A DNA stretch of 60,948 nucleotides from positions 1 through 60,948 of the forward strand of contig JACQTO010000262.1 of the NCBI GenBank assembly GCA_016210745.1, written 5' to 3'. A program made the translations under genes and the position numbers. Under the pieces are notes generated by a model. It was given only the letters and a program-made list of their open reading frames with translations. It was not told the origin of the DNA and searched no databases. This document shows positions 1-9,117 of this stretch, piece by piece; position 1 is the stretch's first letter, and each line of letters opens with the position of its first letter. Origin of the DNA: Betaproteobacteria bacterium (GTDB taxonomy: Bacteria > Pseudomonadota > Gammaproteobacteria > Burkholderiales > SG8-39).

Positions 1-1
1 A

Positions 2-130
2 CGCTCCGGCGCGCTCTACGCGATCGATCCCGGATTGCTTCATCGTCAAGGCCCGCGGCTTCTCGATGCGGCGCAAATGGTGTGCGAAAAACTCGAGCTG
101 GCGCGTAAGGCGGCCGGGATCGGGCCATGA
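2..130 (+). CDS. C-terminal end of an unidentified gene (5' truncated)
   Basis: The last 42 codons of a reading frame enter from the left edge and stop at a TGA that overlaps the ATG of the next gene (ATGA). The overlap implies translational coupling and membership in the same LPS operon. The visible residues (around ALYAIDPGLLHRQ) form no motif I can assign. The family cannot be named from this fragment. Confidence 0.5.
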   Translation, partial: RSGALYAIDPGLLHRQGPRLLDAAQMVCEKLELARKAAGIGP

Positions 131-1281
131 TCAGCAATACGGCGTTGAAGCTCGCACTCATCCGCCAGCGCTACAACCCCTACGGCGGCGCCGAGCGTTT
201 CGTGTCGCGCGCGCTGGCCGGGCTCGAGGGCTCGGGCGTGCAGGTGAGCGTGGTCGCCCGCGACTGGGAGCGCGCCGGCGGCGGAGATCTTATACGCTGC
301 GACCCGTTCTACTTCGGCCGCCTGTGGCGCGACTGGAGTTTCGCCCGCGCCGCTTGCCGCGCGATCGCCGCGCGGCAATTCGACCTGGTGCAGGCGCACG
401 AGCGCATCGCCTGCTGCGACATCTATCGCGCCGGAGACGGCGTCCATGCGCAGTGGCTGGCCAACCGCGCCCACGCCCGGGGCTCGCTCGCTCGAGTGCT
501 CACGCGTTTCAATCCCTACCATGCCTATACGCTCGCGGCCGAGCGCAGAGTGTTTGCGAGCCCGCGCCTGAAGGCGGTGATCTGCAATTCGCACATGGTG
601 GCGGGCGAGATCCGGCGACGCTTTCGCCTGGCCGAGGACAAGCTGCATGTCATCCACAATGGCGTCGATCTGGAGTACTTCCATCCGCGCGTGCGGGCCG
701 AGCATCGCTCCGCAATGCGCGCAAGACTTCGTATTGCCGAGGACGCTGTCGTTTTCCTTTTCGTCGGCACCGGATTCCAGAGAAAGGGCGTGCCGCAATT
801 GCTCGAGGCGTTTGCGCGGCTCGCCGATCGGAGCGCCCGGCTTGCCATCGTCGGCGCAGACCACACCCAGCGCGCGATGCGCTCGAGCGCTGCCAGGCTC
901 GGCATCGCCCATCGGGTCACCTTCGCCGGCGGCCAAGACGATGTCAGACCGTGGTACGGATTGGCCGACTGCCTGGTGCTGCCCACCCTCTACGATCCGT
1001 TTCCGAACGCCGCGCTCGAAGCCATGGCCTGCGCTCTGCCGCTGATTACGAGCACCAGTTGCGGCGCGGCAGAACTCGTCCTCGAAGGACAGAACGGGTA
1101 TGTCTGCGATGCCTTGGATAGCGATGCGCTTGCCGATCGCATGGGCCGGATATGCCCGCAAGCGGCCGAAGATCTTGGCCGGCGCGCGCGCGAGCGTTCG
1201 CTCGAATTCGATCTCGCGACCATGGTCGGCAAGTTGGTCAGACTCTACGAAAGCTTGGTCCCTCGCGTCGCGAGTCGTTAG
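127..1281 (+). CDS. GT4-family glycosyltransferase, LPS core type
   Basis: A 384-residue GT-B fold glycosyltransferase of family 4, expected to transfer a sugar from a nucleotide donor onto the growing LPS core at the cytoplasmic face. The N-terminal donor-side loop RYNPYGGAERF lies at residues 15-25. The C-terminal Rossmann half begins near FLFVGTGFQRKGV (about 215). The family acid pair is in DPFPNAALEAMACALP (about 290-305). Length is normal for the family. The ATG overlaps the upstream stop, which fixes the start. The RYNPYGGAERF type is common in WaaG-like proteins of beta-proteobacteria, but donor and acceptor cannot be read from sequence. The stop codon abuts a mobile-looking repeat. 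Confidence 0.88.
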   Translation: MISNTALKLALIRQRYNPYGGAERFVSRALAGLEGSGVQVSVVARDWERAGGGDLIRCDPFYFGRLWRDWSFARAACRAIAARQFDLVQAHERIACCDIYRAGDGVHAQWLANRAHARGSLARVLTRFNPYHAYTLAAERRVFASPRLKAVICNSHMVAGEIRRRFRLAEDKLHVIHNGVDLEYFHPRVRAEHRSAMRARLRIAEDAVVFLFVGTGFQRKGVPQLLEAFARLADRSARLAIVGADHTQRAMRSSAARLGIAHRVTFAGGQDDVRPWYGLADCLVLPTLYDPFPNAALEAMACALPLITSTSCGAAELVLEGQNGYVCDALDSDALADRMGRICPQAAEDLGRRARERSLEFDLATMVGKLVRLYESLVPRVASR

Positions 1282-1537
1282 TTCGAGGAATAAGCCGACG
1301 CGTTGCGCTGCTCGGCGCGGCACAAGGGGTCCCTTCGGCGCCGCCGAGCAACACAGGACAAGCGGGAGGGGTCCGCGAGCACTGTCTGAGGGCCGCAGGC
1401 CCGAGTGGCGCAGCGGCCCGCTTGGCCGAGTAGCGCAGGGGACCCCGTTGCGAAGCAACGGGGCGGCGACGGGGGAAGGTGCCGCGCCGAGCAGCGCAGC
1501 GCGACGACGCGGTACGCCCTGACACGTCGGTTCGAGG
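1281..1537. repeat. MITE-like GC-rich element with inverted arms
   Basis: This fills the gap between the glycosyltransferase stop and msbA. The 8-base direct repeat GTTCGAGG occurs at 1281-1288 and 1530-1537. Just inside, CCGACGCG (1294-1301) faces CACGTCGG (1523-1530) as near-perfect terminal inverted repeats. Further in, a 20-base arm at 1304-1323 is complementary to 1479-1498. The interior is very GC-rich and contains a smaller hairpin. Direct repeat, terminal inversion and lack of coding capacity fit a non-autonomous insertion, but only one copy is in the window. Confidence 0.45.
1443..1463. other. Perfect GC-rich stem-loop inside the intergenic element
   Basis: CCCCGTTGC and GCAACGGGG form a 9-bp perfect stem with a GAA loop. 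No T-run follows on either strand, so it is not a canonical intrinsic terminator. Confidence 0.6.
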
Positions 1538-1549
1538 GTGCGAAGCAGT

Positions 1550-1555
1550 TATAAT
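1550..1555 (+). promoter_or_regulatory. Possible -10 box upstream of msbA
   Basis: TATAAT matches the sigma-70 -10 consensus exactly and lies 14 bases before the msbA ATG. No good -35 hexamer is seen 16-18 bases upstream. Transcription from here would give a leader of only about 7 bases, or the box may be fortuitous. Confidence 0.3.
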
Positions 1556-1569
1556 TCAACGTTTTCCGA

Positions 1570-3345
1570 ATGGGCAGGGTCTTGGCGAGACATCCATCTT
1601 CCCGCGAGCTGTACCTGCGCCTGCTCGGCTACGTCCGTCCGCACGCGCGGGTATTCGCAGTGGCCATCCTGGGGATGGTTCTCACTGCCGCCACCGAGCC
1701 CCTGTTCCCGGCATTGATGAAGCCCCTGCTCGACGGCAGCTTCGTCAATCGCGACAATACTCAGACTTACGTCATTCCCCTCGCCCTGGTCGGCATCTTC
1801 CTACTGCGCGGGGTGCTGAGCTACGTCACTTCCTATGCCCTCGCATGGGTGTCGAACAAAGTGGTGCTCGACATTCGCAACGCCATGTTTTCGCGCCTCC
1901 TCGCACTGCCGACGCGTTACTACGACAACGAGTCCTCCGGGGTGCTGATTTCCAAGATCGCCTACGACGTGAACGGGGTCAGCAGCGCGGCCACCAACGT
2001 GCTCACGGTGCTGGTGCGCGACTCGCTCGCGGTCGTGGGACTGCTCGGATGGCTGCTGTACCTCAACTGGAAGCTCACACTGGTCGCTATCGTCGTCGCC
2101 CCCGGCATCGCACTGGCGGTGAAGCTTTTTTCCAAGCGGCTGCGCCGTATGAGCCAAAACTCGATGCGCGCCATGGCCGATATCACACACGTGCTCGAGG
2201 AATCGATCGAGTGCCAGAAAGTGGTGAAGATTTTCGGCGGACAGGAGTACGAGGCGCGCCGCTTTGATCGGGCCAACCAGCAATTGCGCGGCTTCAACAT
2301 GCGCCAGACCATAGCAGCGGCGGCCACGGTGCCGATCGTGCAGTTGTTCGCTGCCATCGCGGTGGCGATCATCATCAGCATGGCCGTGCAGCAGGCCGCG
2401 GTGCAAGAGCTTACCGTCGGCGGCTTCGTGTCGTTCATCACCGCGATGCTCATGCTGCTGACGCCCTTGAAGCATCTCACCGAGATCAACGCACCGCTCC
2501 AGCGCGGCCTGGCCTCCGCCGAGCGCGTATTCGAGCTGCTCGACGAGACCGTCGAAGAGGACAGCGGAAAAATCAGCCTGAATCGCGCGCGCGGACGGAT
2601 CGAGTTCGAAAGCGTATCGCTATCCTATGCCGGCAGCAGTCGCGAGGCCCTCGACGGCGTGAGCATCCGCATCGAGCCGGGGGAGACCGTGGCGCTTGTC
2701 GGTCCATCGGGCGGAGGCAAGACCTCGTTCGTGAACCTGCTCGCGCGCTTCTACCCGCCGAGCAGCGGGCGGATACTGCTCGATGGCATCGATCTGCGCG
2801 AGGTAAGCCTGGGGTCGCTGCGCGAGAATATTTCGCTCGTGTCGCAGGACGTGGCCCTGTTCAACGACTCCATCGCGGCCAACATCGCCTACGGCCGCAT
2901 GGGCGGGGTCTCGCGCGAGGCGATCGAAGCGGCGGCGCGGGCTGCGCACGTGCACGAATTCGTGCGCGAGCTCTCCGAGGGATTCGATACGCTGATCGGC
3001 GAGAATGGCGCGCGGCTCTCCGGAGGCCAGCGCCAGCGGGTGGCAATCGCCCGGGCGATCCTGAAGAACGCGCCGATCCTGTTGCTCGACGAGGCGACCT
3101 CGGCGCTCGATAGCGAGTCCGAACGCCACGTCCAGGCAGCACTTTCCACCCTAATGCAGGACCGCACCACGATCGTTATCGCACACCGCCTGTCCACCAT
3201 CGAGCGCGCCGATCGCATCGTGGTGCTGCAGCGCGGACGCATCCTCGAGTCGGGCAGCCACGCCGAACTCCTGGCGAAGAACGGCCTCTACGCACAGCTC
3301 TACCGGATCCAGTTCGTCCTCGAGGACGTGGGCGTCCAGGCATGA
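1570..3345 (+). CDS. msbA: Lipid A/LPS export ABC transporter MsbA
   Basis: A 591-residue half-transporter with an N-terminal six-helix membrane domain (about 25-310) and a C-terminal ATPase. It acts as a homodimer that flips lipid A-core from the inner to the outer leaflet of the inner membrane. The ATPase shows Walker A GPSGGGKTS (about 378-386), Q-loop SLVSQDVALF, signature LSGGQ (about 483), Walker B ILLLDEATSALD (about 502-513) and switch histidine IAHRLSTI (about 537). Length and motif set are those of MsbA, and LPS core genes flank it. The start is the first ATG. No clear Shine-Dalgarno precedes it, so a slightly later start is possible. Confidence 0.95.
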   Translation: MGRVLARHPSSRELYLRLLGYVRPHARVFAVAILGMVLTAATEPLFPALMKPLLDGSFVNRDNTQTYVIPLALVGIFLLRGVLSYVTSYALAWVSNKVVLDIRNAMFSRLLALPTRYYDNESSGVLISKIAYDVNGVSSAATNVLTVLVRDSLAVVGLLGWLLYLNWKLTLVAIVVAPGIALAVKLFSKRLRRMSQNSMRAMADITHVLEESIECQKVVKIFGGQEYEARRFDRANQQLRGFNMRQTIAAAATVPIVQLFAAIAVAIIISMAVQQAAVQELTVGGFVSFITAMLMLLTPLKHLTEINAPLQRGLASAERVFELLDETVEEDSGKISLNRARGRIEFESVSLSYAGSSREALDGVSIRIEPGETVALVGPSGGGKTSFVNLLARFYPPSSGRILLDGIDLREVSLGSLRENISLVSQDVALFNDSIAANIAYGRMGGVSREAIEAAARAAHVHEFVRELSEGFDTLIGENGARLSGGQRQRVAIARAILKNAPILLLDEATSALDSESERHVQAALSTLMQDRTTIVIAHRLSTIERADRIVVLQRGRILESGSHAELLAKNGLYAQLYRIQFVLEDVGVQA

Positions 3346-3400
3346 ACCCGTCGGCGATCGCGCGCACCGAGCCGTGCCGCCGTTGCGATCGGGGCTCGGC

Positions 3401-4492
3401 GTGAAAATCCTTCATACCGAGTCCTCCTGCGGCTGGGGCGGGCAGGAGCTGCGCATCATCGAAGAGGCGCGTGGCATGATCGCGCGCGGGCATGAGGTCT
3501 GTATCGCTGCTCCGCCGCAGGCGCGCATCTACGCGGAAGCGCAGCGCCGCGGCGTCACCGCGCATGCGTTGCCGATCGCGCGCAAGGGTCTGCGCGGATG
3601 GCTCGCGCTGCGGCGGTTTTTGGCGCGCAGGCGGCCCGACATCGTCAACAGCCACAGTTCGACCGACAGTTGGCTCGCCGCGCTTGCCCTATGGACGCTG
3701 TCGAGGGCGCCGCGTCTGGTGCGCACGCGCCATATCTCGGCGCCGATTGCGCGCAATATCGCCACGCGCTGGCTCTATGGGTGCGCCACGGCGCGGGTCG
3801 TGACCACCGGCGAGCGGCTGCGCGAACAGGTGGTGCGCGAGACCGGACTCGATCCGGAGCGCGTCGTCTCGATTCGCACCGGCATAGATCTCGCGCGCTT
3901 CGTCCCCGGCGAGCGCCAGCGCACGCGCGCGCAACTGCAACTGCCGCCGGATGCGTTCATCATCGGCATCGTCGCCACGCTGCGCAGCTGGAAAGGCCAT
4001 CGCGATCTCCTCGACGCGCTGGCAGGCATCGACGATCCACGCCTTTTTCTTGCCATCGTCGGTGCCGGGCCGGGCGAGGACAATCTGCGCGCCCAGATAA
4101 AGGCCCTGGGACTGGAGGCTCGGGTGCGCATGCCGGGCCACCAGGATGATGTCGTTCCTTGGCTGCAGGCATTGGACGCGTTCGTGCTGCCCTCTTACGC
4201 CAACGAGGGTGTGCCGCAGGCAATCATGCAGGCGATGGCCTGTCGCATTCCGGTCGTGACTACGCCGGTGGGTGCGATCGGCGAGATCGTGAGAGACGAG
4301 CAAACCGGGTTGATGGTTGCCCCAAGGGACATCGCCGCGCTGCGCGCGGCGATCCTGCGCCTGAGGGACGACGCGCCCTTGCGGCAAAGGCTCGCGCGGT
4401 CGGGATTCGAATTTGCGCGCGTAAACTTCGCCGCAGCCATCATGCTCGATGACATCGAGCGGGTCTTTATTCGGGTCGCAGGGCGCGCGTGA
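3401..4492 (+). CDS. GT4-family glycosyltransferase
   Basis: A 363-residue GT-B enzyme with the N-terminal glycine loop SSCGWGGQELRI (about 7-18) and the C-terminal donor site around EGVPQAIMQAMACRIP. In most GT4 enzymes this site reads E-x7-E. Here the second acid is Gln (IMQAMA), a family variation that may alter the donor pocket. I chose the GTG at VKILHTE because the family begins there and a G-rich stretch lies a few bases upstream. An in-frame GTG 27 bases earlier (3374) would add nine unconserved residues. The stop overlaps the next GTG, so the genes are coupled. Substrate unknown. Confidence 0.83.
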   Translation: MKILHTESSCGWGGQELRIIEEARGMIARGHEVCIAAPPQARIYAEAQRRGVTAHALPIARKGLRGWLALRRFLARRRPDIVNSHSSTDSWLAALALWTLSRAPRLVRTRHISAPIARNIATRWLYGCATARVVTTGERLREQVVRETGLDPERVVSIRTGIDLARFVPGERQRTRAQLQLPPDAFIIGIVATLRSWKGHRDLLDALAGIDDPRLFLAIVGAGPGEDNLRAQIKALGLEARVRMPGHQDDVVPWLQALDAFVLPSYANEGVPQAIMQAMACRIPVVTTPVGAIGEIVRDEQTGLMVAPRDIAALRAAILRLRDDAPLRQRLARSGFEFARVNFAAAIMLDDIERVFIRVAGRA

Positions 4493-5625
4493 ACATCCCA
4501 TTCGCCGACAGCCTTCTCTATGCCTGTGTGAGGCATCGCTCGCGCCGTGTCGCGGTCGCCCCGATCGCCGCGCTGCGCCTGGATCAGTGCCGACGGGTGC
4601 TCCTCGCCCTCACCACGGGCCTGGGCGACGCGATTCTTTCGACGCCGGTTTTCCCCGCACTGCGGCGGGCCCTGCCGGGTGCCGACATGCGCTTGCTCTG
4701 CCGCGCGGCCTGGGCCCCGCTGTTCGCGAGCGATCCTGATCTGAGCGGCGTGATCGTCTATCCGGGCAAGTACCGGCGCTTCTTTCCGCTGGTGAGCGAG
4801 CTGCGGCGTTTCGGTCCGGATATCGCGGTGGTGCTCCACGGCAACGATCCCGATATTCTGCCCCTTGCGTATTTGGCCGGCAGCCGCTTCATCGTGCGCA
4901 TCCCGACCGCGGGCACGCGCTACGGTTTCGTGCTCTCGAACCTCGACCGAACACAGGACAGGGCCACGCTGGCGGACGTGCATTACATCGAGAACCGCTT
5001 GCGCATCCTGGACACGCTGGGTATTGCCCCGGTATCGCGCACGCCGCGTATCCATCTGGAGCCGGGGCTGCGCGAGCGCGTCGGCTCTCGCATCGCCACG
5101 CGCATCGGTACGCCGAGCGCCCGCTACTGGGTGCTGCACGCGCTGGCGGCTGACGCCTACAAGGTCTGGCCGCTGGAGAAAACGCGCAAACTGATCGAAC
5201 TCGCGGCGCAACGACACCCGAAAACCCCCGTGATCCTGACCGGCAGCCGCGCCGATCGACCGGCCCTCGAAAGGCTGAGAGCGGGCTTCGGCGCGCGACA
5301 AGGCATGGCGCACGTGTTCGCGGGCGAACTCGATATCGCAGAAACCGCCGCCTGTCTGGCAGGCGCAGCCTGCGTGGTTGCTCCCGACACCGGCGTGCTG
5401 CATCTGGCGGCGGCGGTGGGCGCGCCGGTGGTGGGACTGTATGCGCCGACTTTTGCGAGCCTGGTCGGACCGCGTGCGGCCGCACGGCTCCCGGCCATCA
5501 TCCAGAAACCGCAAACCTGCAACCCCTGCCTGGACAAACGCTGTCCCTATACGCCGAAGAATTGCATGGACCAGATCGGCGTGGACGAGGTATTCGCGGC
5601 GCTCTCGCCGCTGCTCGCGCCATGA
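4489..5625 (+). CDS. GT9-family heptosyltransferase-like glycosyltransferase
   Basis: A 378-residue member of the ADP-heptose:LPS heptosyltransferase family (GT9). The N-terminal turn TTGLGDAILSTPVFPAL (about 38-54) and the nucleotide-binding motif PDTGVLHLAAAVGAPVVGL (about 298-316) are diagnostic. A C-terminal cysteine-rich segment, CNPCLDKRCPYTPKNCM (about 344-360), occurs in a subset of GT9 proteins. It may bind metal or make disulfides, which is inference. GTG start overlapping the previous TGA and stop overlapping the next ATG place it inside a tightly coupled core operon. Whether it adds heptose or another sugar cannot be decided from sequence. Confidence 0.86.
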   Translation: MNIPFADSLLYACVRHRSRRVAVAPIAALRLDQCRRVLLALTTGLGDAILSTPVFPALRRALPGADMRLLCRAAWAPLFASDPDLSGVIVYPGKYRRFFPLVSELRRFGPDIAVVLHGNDPDILPLAYLAGSRFIVRIPTAGTRYGFVLSNLDRTQDRATLADVHYIENRLRILDTLGIAPVSRTPRIHLEPGLRERVGSRIATRIGTPSARYWVLHALAADAYKVWPLEKTRKLIELAAQRHPKTPVILTGSRADRPALERLRAGFGARQGMAHVFAGELDIAETAACLAGAACVVAPDTGVLHLAAAVGAPVVGLYAPTFASLVGPRAAARLPAIIQKPQTCNPCLDKRCPYTPKNCMDQIGVDEVFAALSPLLAP

Positions 5626-6821
5626 AGCCGGTCGTTGCCCACTTGCTGCCGGACTACAACCCGTTTCCTCCGGTATTCGCGGCCGGCACTGAGCTGCGCG
5701 TCGAGCAGGTCTCACGCCGGCAGGTCCGCTACCGGCCCGTGGTGATCTGCGGCTGGTTCGCGGGCCAAGCCGAGATCGAGGAGCAGGGCCCCATGCGCAT
5801 TCGGCGCATTCGGGTCGGGCGCGTTTATCGGCGCCTGTTGCAGAAAATAACGCGCCTGGATCCGCTGCCCTACGCAGAGCGCATGTGGCGAATCGTCGAA
5901 GAGGAGAGGGCGGCCATCGTTCACATCCACAACGAACCGAAATTGCTTGCCGGCCTGTTGCCGCGGCTTGCTCGCTCCGAGCTTCCGCTTGTGGTTCACA
6001 TCGCCAACGAGAAGCCCTTGCCGGCGCAGGGCCTCGATCGGGTCACGCGCTGGATCGCCTGCAGCCGCTACATCGCGCAGTGGCTCGAGCGCGAGAATGG
6101 AATACCGGCGGATCGCATCAGCGTGATCTACACCGGCGTCGATACGCGCTCGCGCCGGCCGGTTTGGGAACTGTCCGAGCAGGCGCGGGCTGCGCTGCGG
6201 CTGCGCCTTGGCATCGTCGATCCGGGAACGACCTTGTTGCTGTTCGCGGGGCGGCTGGTCAAGGAAAAGGGCGTGAATGAACTGCTCGATGCATTCGAGC
6301 GATTGCGCCGCCGATACGCTGCCGGAATCGAATTGATCCTGGCCGGAAACGTGCGCGACAGCCGCGACCCGCGCAACGAGAAGGCAGTCTACGGCAAGGC
6401 GGTCACGGCGCGGATCGCGAACAGCGAAGGCGTGCGCTGGATCGGGAGCCTCAGACCCGAAGCCATGCACGATTTTCTCGCCGCGGGAGACATCTTCGTC
6501 ATGCCTTCGCTCTGGCATGACCCCTTTCCCACGGTGATGCTCGAAGCGGCTGCCGCCGGACTACCCGTGGTGGCCGCCGCGCGCGGCGGCATCACCGAAT
6601 TCCTCGAAGACTGCCCGGAATTCTCCTTTGTGGAGGATCCCGCCGATCCGGATTCGCTGGCCCCGGCGATCGCGCGCTATGCCGATTCGCCGCGCGCGCG
6701 CGATGCTGCCGGACGCTGGCTGCGTGCCCGGGTCGAGCGCGAATTCGACTGGTCCAGGGTGGCGGGGGAATTCGAGCATCTGTACGACGCTCTGCCGCAG
6801 CCGCGCGAGGAGGCGGCGTGA
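5622..6821 (+). CDS. GT4-family glycosyltransferase
   Basis: A 399-residue GT4 enzyme. The C-terminal domain starts near LLFAGRLVKEKGVNELLDAF, and the donor-binding motif is PSLWHDPFPTVMLEAAAAGLP with both acids kept. The N-terminal half lacks the usual GG-E loop but has the family acceptor-side signature HNEPKLLAGLLPR. The ATG sits in an ATGA overlap with the GT9 gene. The next gene's GTG overlaps its stop. An outer-core or linker sugar transferase is the likely role. Confidence 0.84.
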   Translation: MKPVVAHLLPDYNPFPPVFAAGTELRVEQVSRRQVRYRPVVICGWFAGQAEIEEQGPMRIRRIRVGRVYRRLLQKITRLDPLPYAERMWRIVEEERAAIVHIHNEPKLLAGLLPRLARSELPLVVHIANEKPLPAQGLDRVTRWIACSRYIAQWLERENGIPADRISVIYTGVDTRSRRPVWELSEQARAALRLRLGIVDPGTTLLLFAGRLVKEKGVNELLDAFERLRRRYAAGIELILAGNVRDSRDPRNEKAVYGKAVTARIANSEGVRWIGSLRPEAMHDFLAAGDIFVMPSLWHDPFPTVMLEAAAAGLPVVAAARGGITEFLEDCPEFSFVEDPADPDSLAPAIARYADSPRARDAAGRWLRARVEREFDWSRVAGEFEHLYDALPQPREEAA

Positions 6822-8002
6822 GGCGGATCCTGCTGGCGGCACCGGCGGCGCTGCTCCTCTTTATTCTGCCGTTTCCCGGCACCGTGGCGCTGCGACTGCT
6901 GTGCCTGGCCATCGTCTTCGTGATCGCGGTGGTGCAATACGCGTCGCGCGATGGCGCCGTGCCGGCCTTGCCGTGCAAGGTACCGATCGCGCTGTGGGCG
7001 GTTATCGCGGCGATTTCCCTTGCTTATGCCGTCGATCCAGGCTACAGCGCGGGCGAAATCAAGAACGAAATCGGCTACACCATGATGGCGTTCGTTTCGT
7101 TCTTCGTGCTCACGCGCGACGATACGGTTCTCCGCGATCATCTGTTGGCGCTGGCCGCGGGGGCGGCCCTGTTATGCCTGTGGATTCTCGCCATGCGCTT
7201 TGCCACGGGGGCCTGGAACGAGAGTGCGGGTCACGGCGGCAGGGGAATTTTCGCCACCTACGCGGTGACCTTGTTGCCCCTTCTCATCCTGCCGGCGTTC
7301 TACTTCGAGCCCCGCTGGCAGCGTATCGGCACGCTTTTGCTGCTGGCCTTGCTGCTGATTACGGCCGTCTACAGTCAGCAGCGGATAATCTGGGCGGCAA
7401 TGGCCTCACAAGCGGCCATCGCTTTTTGGCTGCTTCGCCGCGGCGGCATTCTTCGCCTGTCGAAGCGCGGCACCGTCGGCGCGATCGTTGCGGTTATCCT
7501 GGTCTCAGGCCTCGGATTCCTTACCACCCAGTTGCTGCGTTTCAACGAACATGGGGCACACGCCGTAACCGTTTCAGGCGACATTCGGACCGAACAGCTG
7601 GGGGCGATCGTCGATCGCATCCTGGAGCGACCCGTCTCCGGTGCGGGCTTCGGCCGGGAGGCGATGAAGAAGGCGCATGGGGATCTCATTCCGGCGAGTT
7701 CTCCGCTGCTCTGGCATGCGCACAATTCCTTTTTGAACTACGGCTTGAGCATGGGTCTGCCCGGCGCAGCGGCGCTCCTCGTCCTGTTTCTGTGCCTGCT
7801 GCGCGAGTACTGGAAGTTTGCCAGCCACGGCGAGCGCAAGCTGCAGCTCCTCGGCGTGGCTGGGATGTCGCTGGTTGCCGGTGTATTTGTGCGCAATCAG
7901 GTCAACGATTTTTTCGTGCGCGACATGGCCATACTGTTCTGGGCCTTGAACGGCTCCCTGCTCGGGCTGGGGCTGCGCATCCTGCGGCGGCGCCCGGCGT
8001 GA
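6818..8002 (+). CDS. O-antigen ligase / polymerase-like membrane protein
   Basis: A 394-residue polytopic inner-membrane protein with about ten hydrophobic segments and a long periplasmic loop. Its hallmark is the Wzy_C (PF04932) region around WHAHNSFLNYGLSMGLPG (about 297-314), where the histidine lies in the motif conserved in WaaL ligases. WaaL joins undecaprenyl-linked O-antigen to lipid A-core in the periplasm; the related Wzy polymerises it. Position inside a core glycosyltransferase operon favours WaaL. It is, however, the only ligase/polymerase-like gene in the window, so a Wzy role is not excluded. GTG start in a GTGA overlap. Confidence 0.78.
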   Translation: MRRILLAAPAALLLFILPFPGTVALRLLCLAIVFVIAVVQYASRDGAVPALPCKVPIALWAVIAAISLAYAVDPGYSAGEIKNEIGYTMMAFVSFFVLTRDDTVLRDHLLALAAGAALLCLWILAMRFATGAWNESAGHGGRGIFATYAVTLLPLLILPAFYFEPRWQRIGTLLLLALLLITAVYSQQRIIWAAMASQAAIAFWLLRRGGILRLSKRGTVGAIVAVILVSGLGFLTTQLLRFNEHGAHAVTVSGDIRTEQLGAIVDRILERPVSGAGFGREAMKKAHGDLIPASSPLLWHAHNSFLNYGLSMGLPGAAALLVLFLCLLREYWKFASHGERKLQLLGVAGMSLVAGVFVRNQVNDFFVRDMAILFWALNGSLLGLGLRILRRRPA

Positions 8003-9117
8003 GGATTCTTTTCTACAATGTCACCGCGAGTTACATTCCGGGCGGATTGGAAACCTACTGCTGGGAGGCGGGGCGGGCGCTGGCACGCCGCGGCCATGAG
8101 GTCGCCATCGCAGCGGGCAACCGCGGACGCGCATGGCACAACGAGGTTGAGTTGGTCCAGTTTCCCTTTCGCATCGAGCAGGATTGGCCGAACTTCGGCA
8201 CCCGTTTCCGGCGGCTCATGGAGCGGCTTTCGTTCGCGCGCCATTCGCTCGCGTATCTCGCCGGCTCCGGATTCGATGCGGTGATCGTCAATAAGCCGTT
8301 CGATTTCCCCATCCTGTGGCAAGCGCGCCGCCGCGGTCTGGCGGCGCAGACGCTGTTTCGCTCCGGCGGCACCGATTTCTTTGCCGGCGATCGCCTCTTT
8401 GCCGGGGCGATCCGGCACTGGGTCTCGGCGAGCCGTCACAACGCGCGCCAAGTCGAGCAGCGCTATGGCCGCAGCGTGCAGGTGATACACAACGGCGTGG
8501 ACACCTCTGTTTTTCGTCCCCGCGGGCGTGATGCAGCGCTGCGCGCAAGCTTCGGCGCCGCGCCCGATGATTGCCTGATCGCAAGCGTCGGCCGCCTGGT
8601 CGGCTGGAAAGGTCTGCGCGTGGTGCTCGAGGCACTCGCCGGCCTGCCGCGGCATTTTCGCTGCCTGGTCGTGGGCACAGGCTCCGAGGAGCAGACCTTG
8701 AAGCAACAGGCGGGCCAATTGGGAATTGCCGAACGCGTGCACTTTTGCGGCCGCATCGACCACGCCGAGCTTCCCCTGGTGCTCTCGCAATGCGATTTGT
8801 TCGTCCAGCCCTCGATCGGCGAGGAGGCCTTTGGCATCAGCGTGGTCGAGGCGATGGCCTGCGGTATTCCGGTGCTGGCATCGAATAACGGCGGACTGCC
8901 TGAAATCGTGGTCGAAGGCGAGACCGGGCGCCTTCTGCCGCCCGGCGAGGTCGCCGCGTGGCGTGAAGCGATCGAGCACACGGCGGGCGACGGCGCGCGG
9001 CTGAAAAGCTTGGGCGCCAATGCCAGGGCGCGCGCAGAATCGGAATTCACCTGGGCCGCGAACGCACAAAAGCTCGAGGCCATTTTCACGGGAGGCGCGG
9101 CGTGTGCGGGATCGTAG
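7999..9117 (+). CDS. GT4-family glycosyltransferase
   Basis: A 372-residue GT4 enzyme with N-terminal glycine loop YIPGGLETYCWEAGRALA (about 12-29), donor-half opening ASVGRLVGWKGLRVVLEAL and donor motif GEEAFGISVVEAMACGIP, with both glutamates of E-x7-E present. The start is GTG in a GTGA overlap with the membrane protein. Its last 16 bases overlap the asparagine synthetase gene in another frame, a tight coupling. Probably an outer-core transferase; sugar unknown. Confidence 0.88.
   Translation: MRILFYNVTASYIPGGLETYCWEAGRALARRGHEVAIAAGNRGRAWHNEVELVQFPFRIEQDWPNFGTRFRRLMERLSFARHSLAYLAGSGFDAVIVNKPFDFPILWQARRRGLAAQTLFRSGGTDFFAGDRLFAGAIRHWVSASRHNARQVEQRYGRSVQVIHNGVDTSVFRPRGRDAALRASFGAAPDDCLIASVGRLVGWKGLRVVLEALAGLPRHFRCLVVGTGSEEQTLKQQAGQLGIAERVHFCGRIDHAELPLVLSQCDLFVQPSIGEEAFGISVVEAMACGIPVLASNNGGLPEIVVEGETGRLLPPGEVAAWREAIEHTAGDGARLKSLGANARARAESEFTWAANAQKLEAIFTGGAACAGS

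Noticed and set aside
46..1458. Long opposite-strand open frame across the first glycosyltransferase
   Set aside because: It is a shadow caused by high GC in the third codon position; no protein motif and the + strand gene is clear.
1301..1520. tRNA-like fold in the 1281-1537 element
   Set aside because: The GTTCGAGG could mimic a T-loop, but no acceptor stem or anticodon arm of proper size can be drawn.
4195..5715. 506-codon opposite-strand frame across two glycosyltransferases
   Set aside because: Same GC-shadow effect, with a low-complexity Arg/His/Gln composition.
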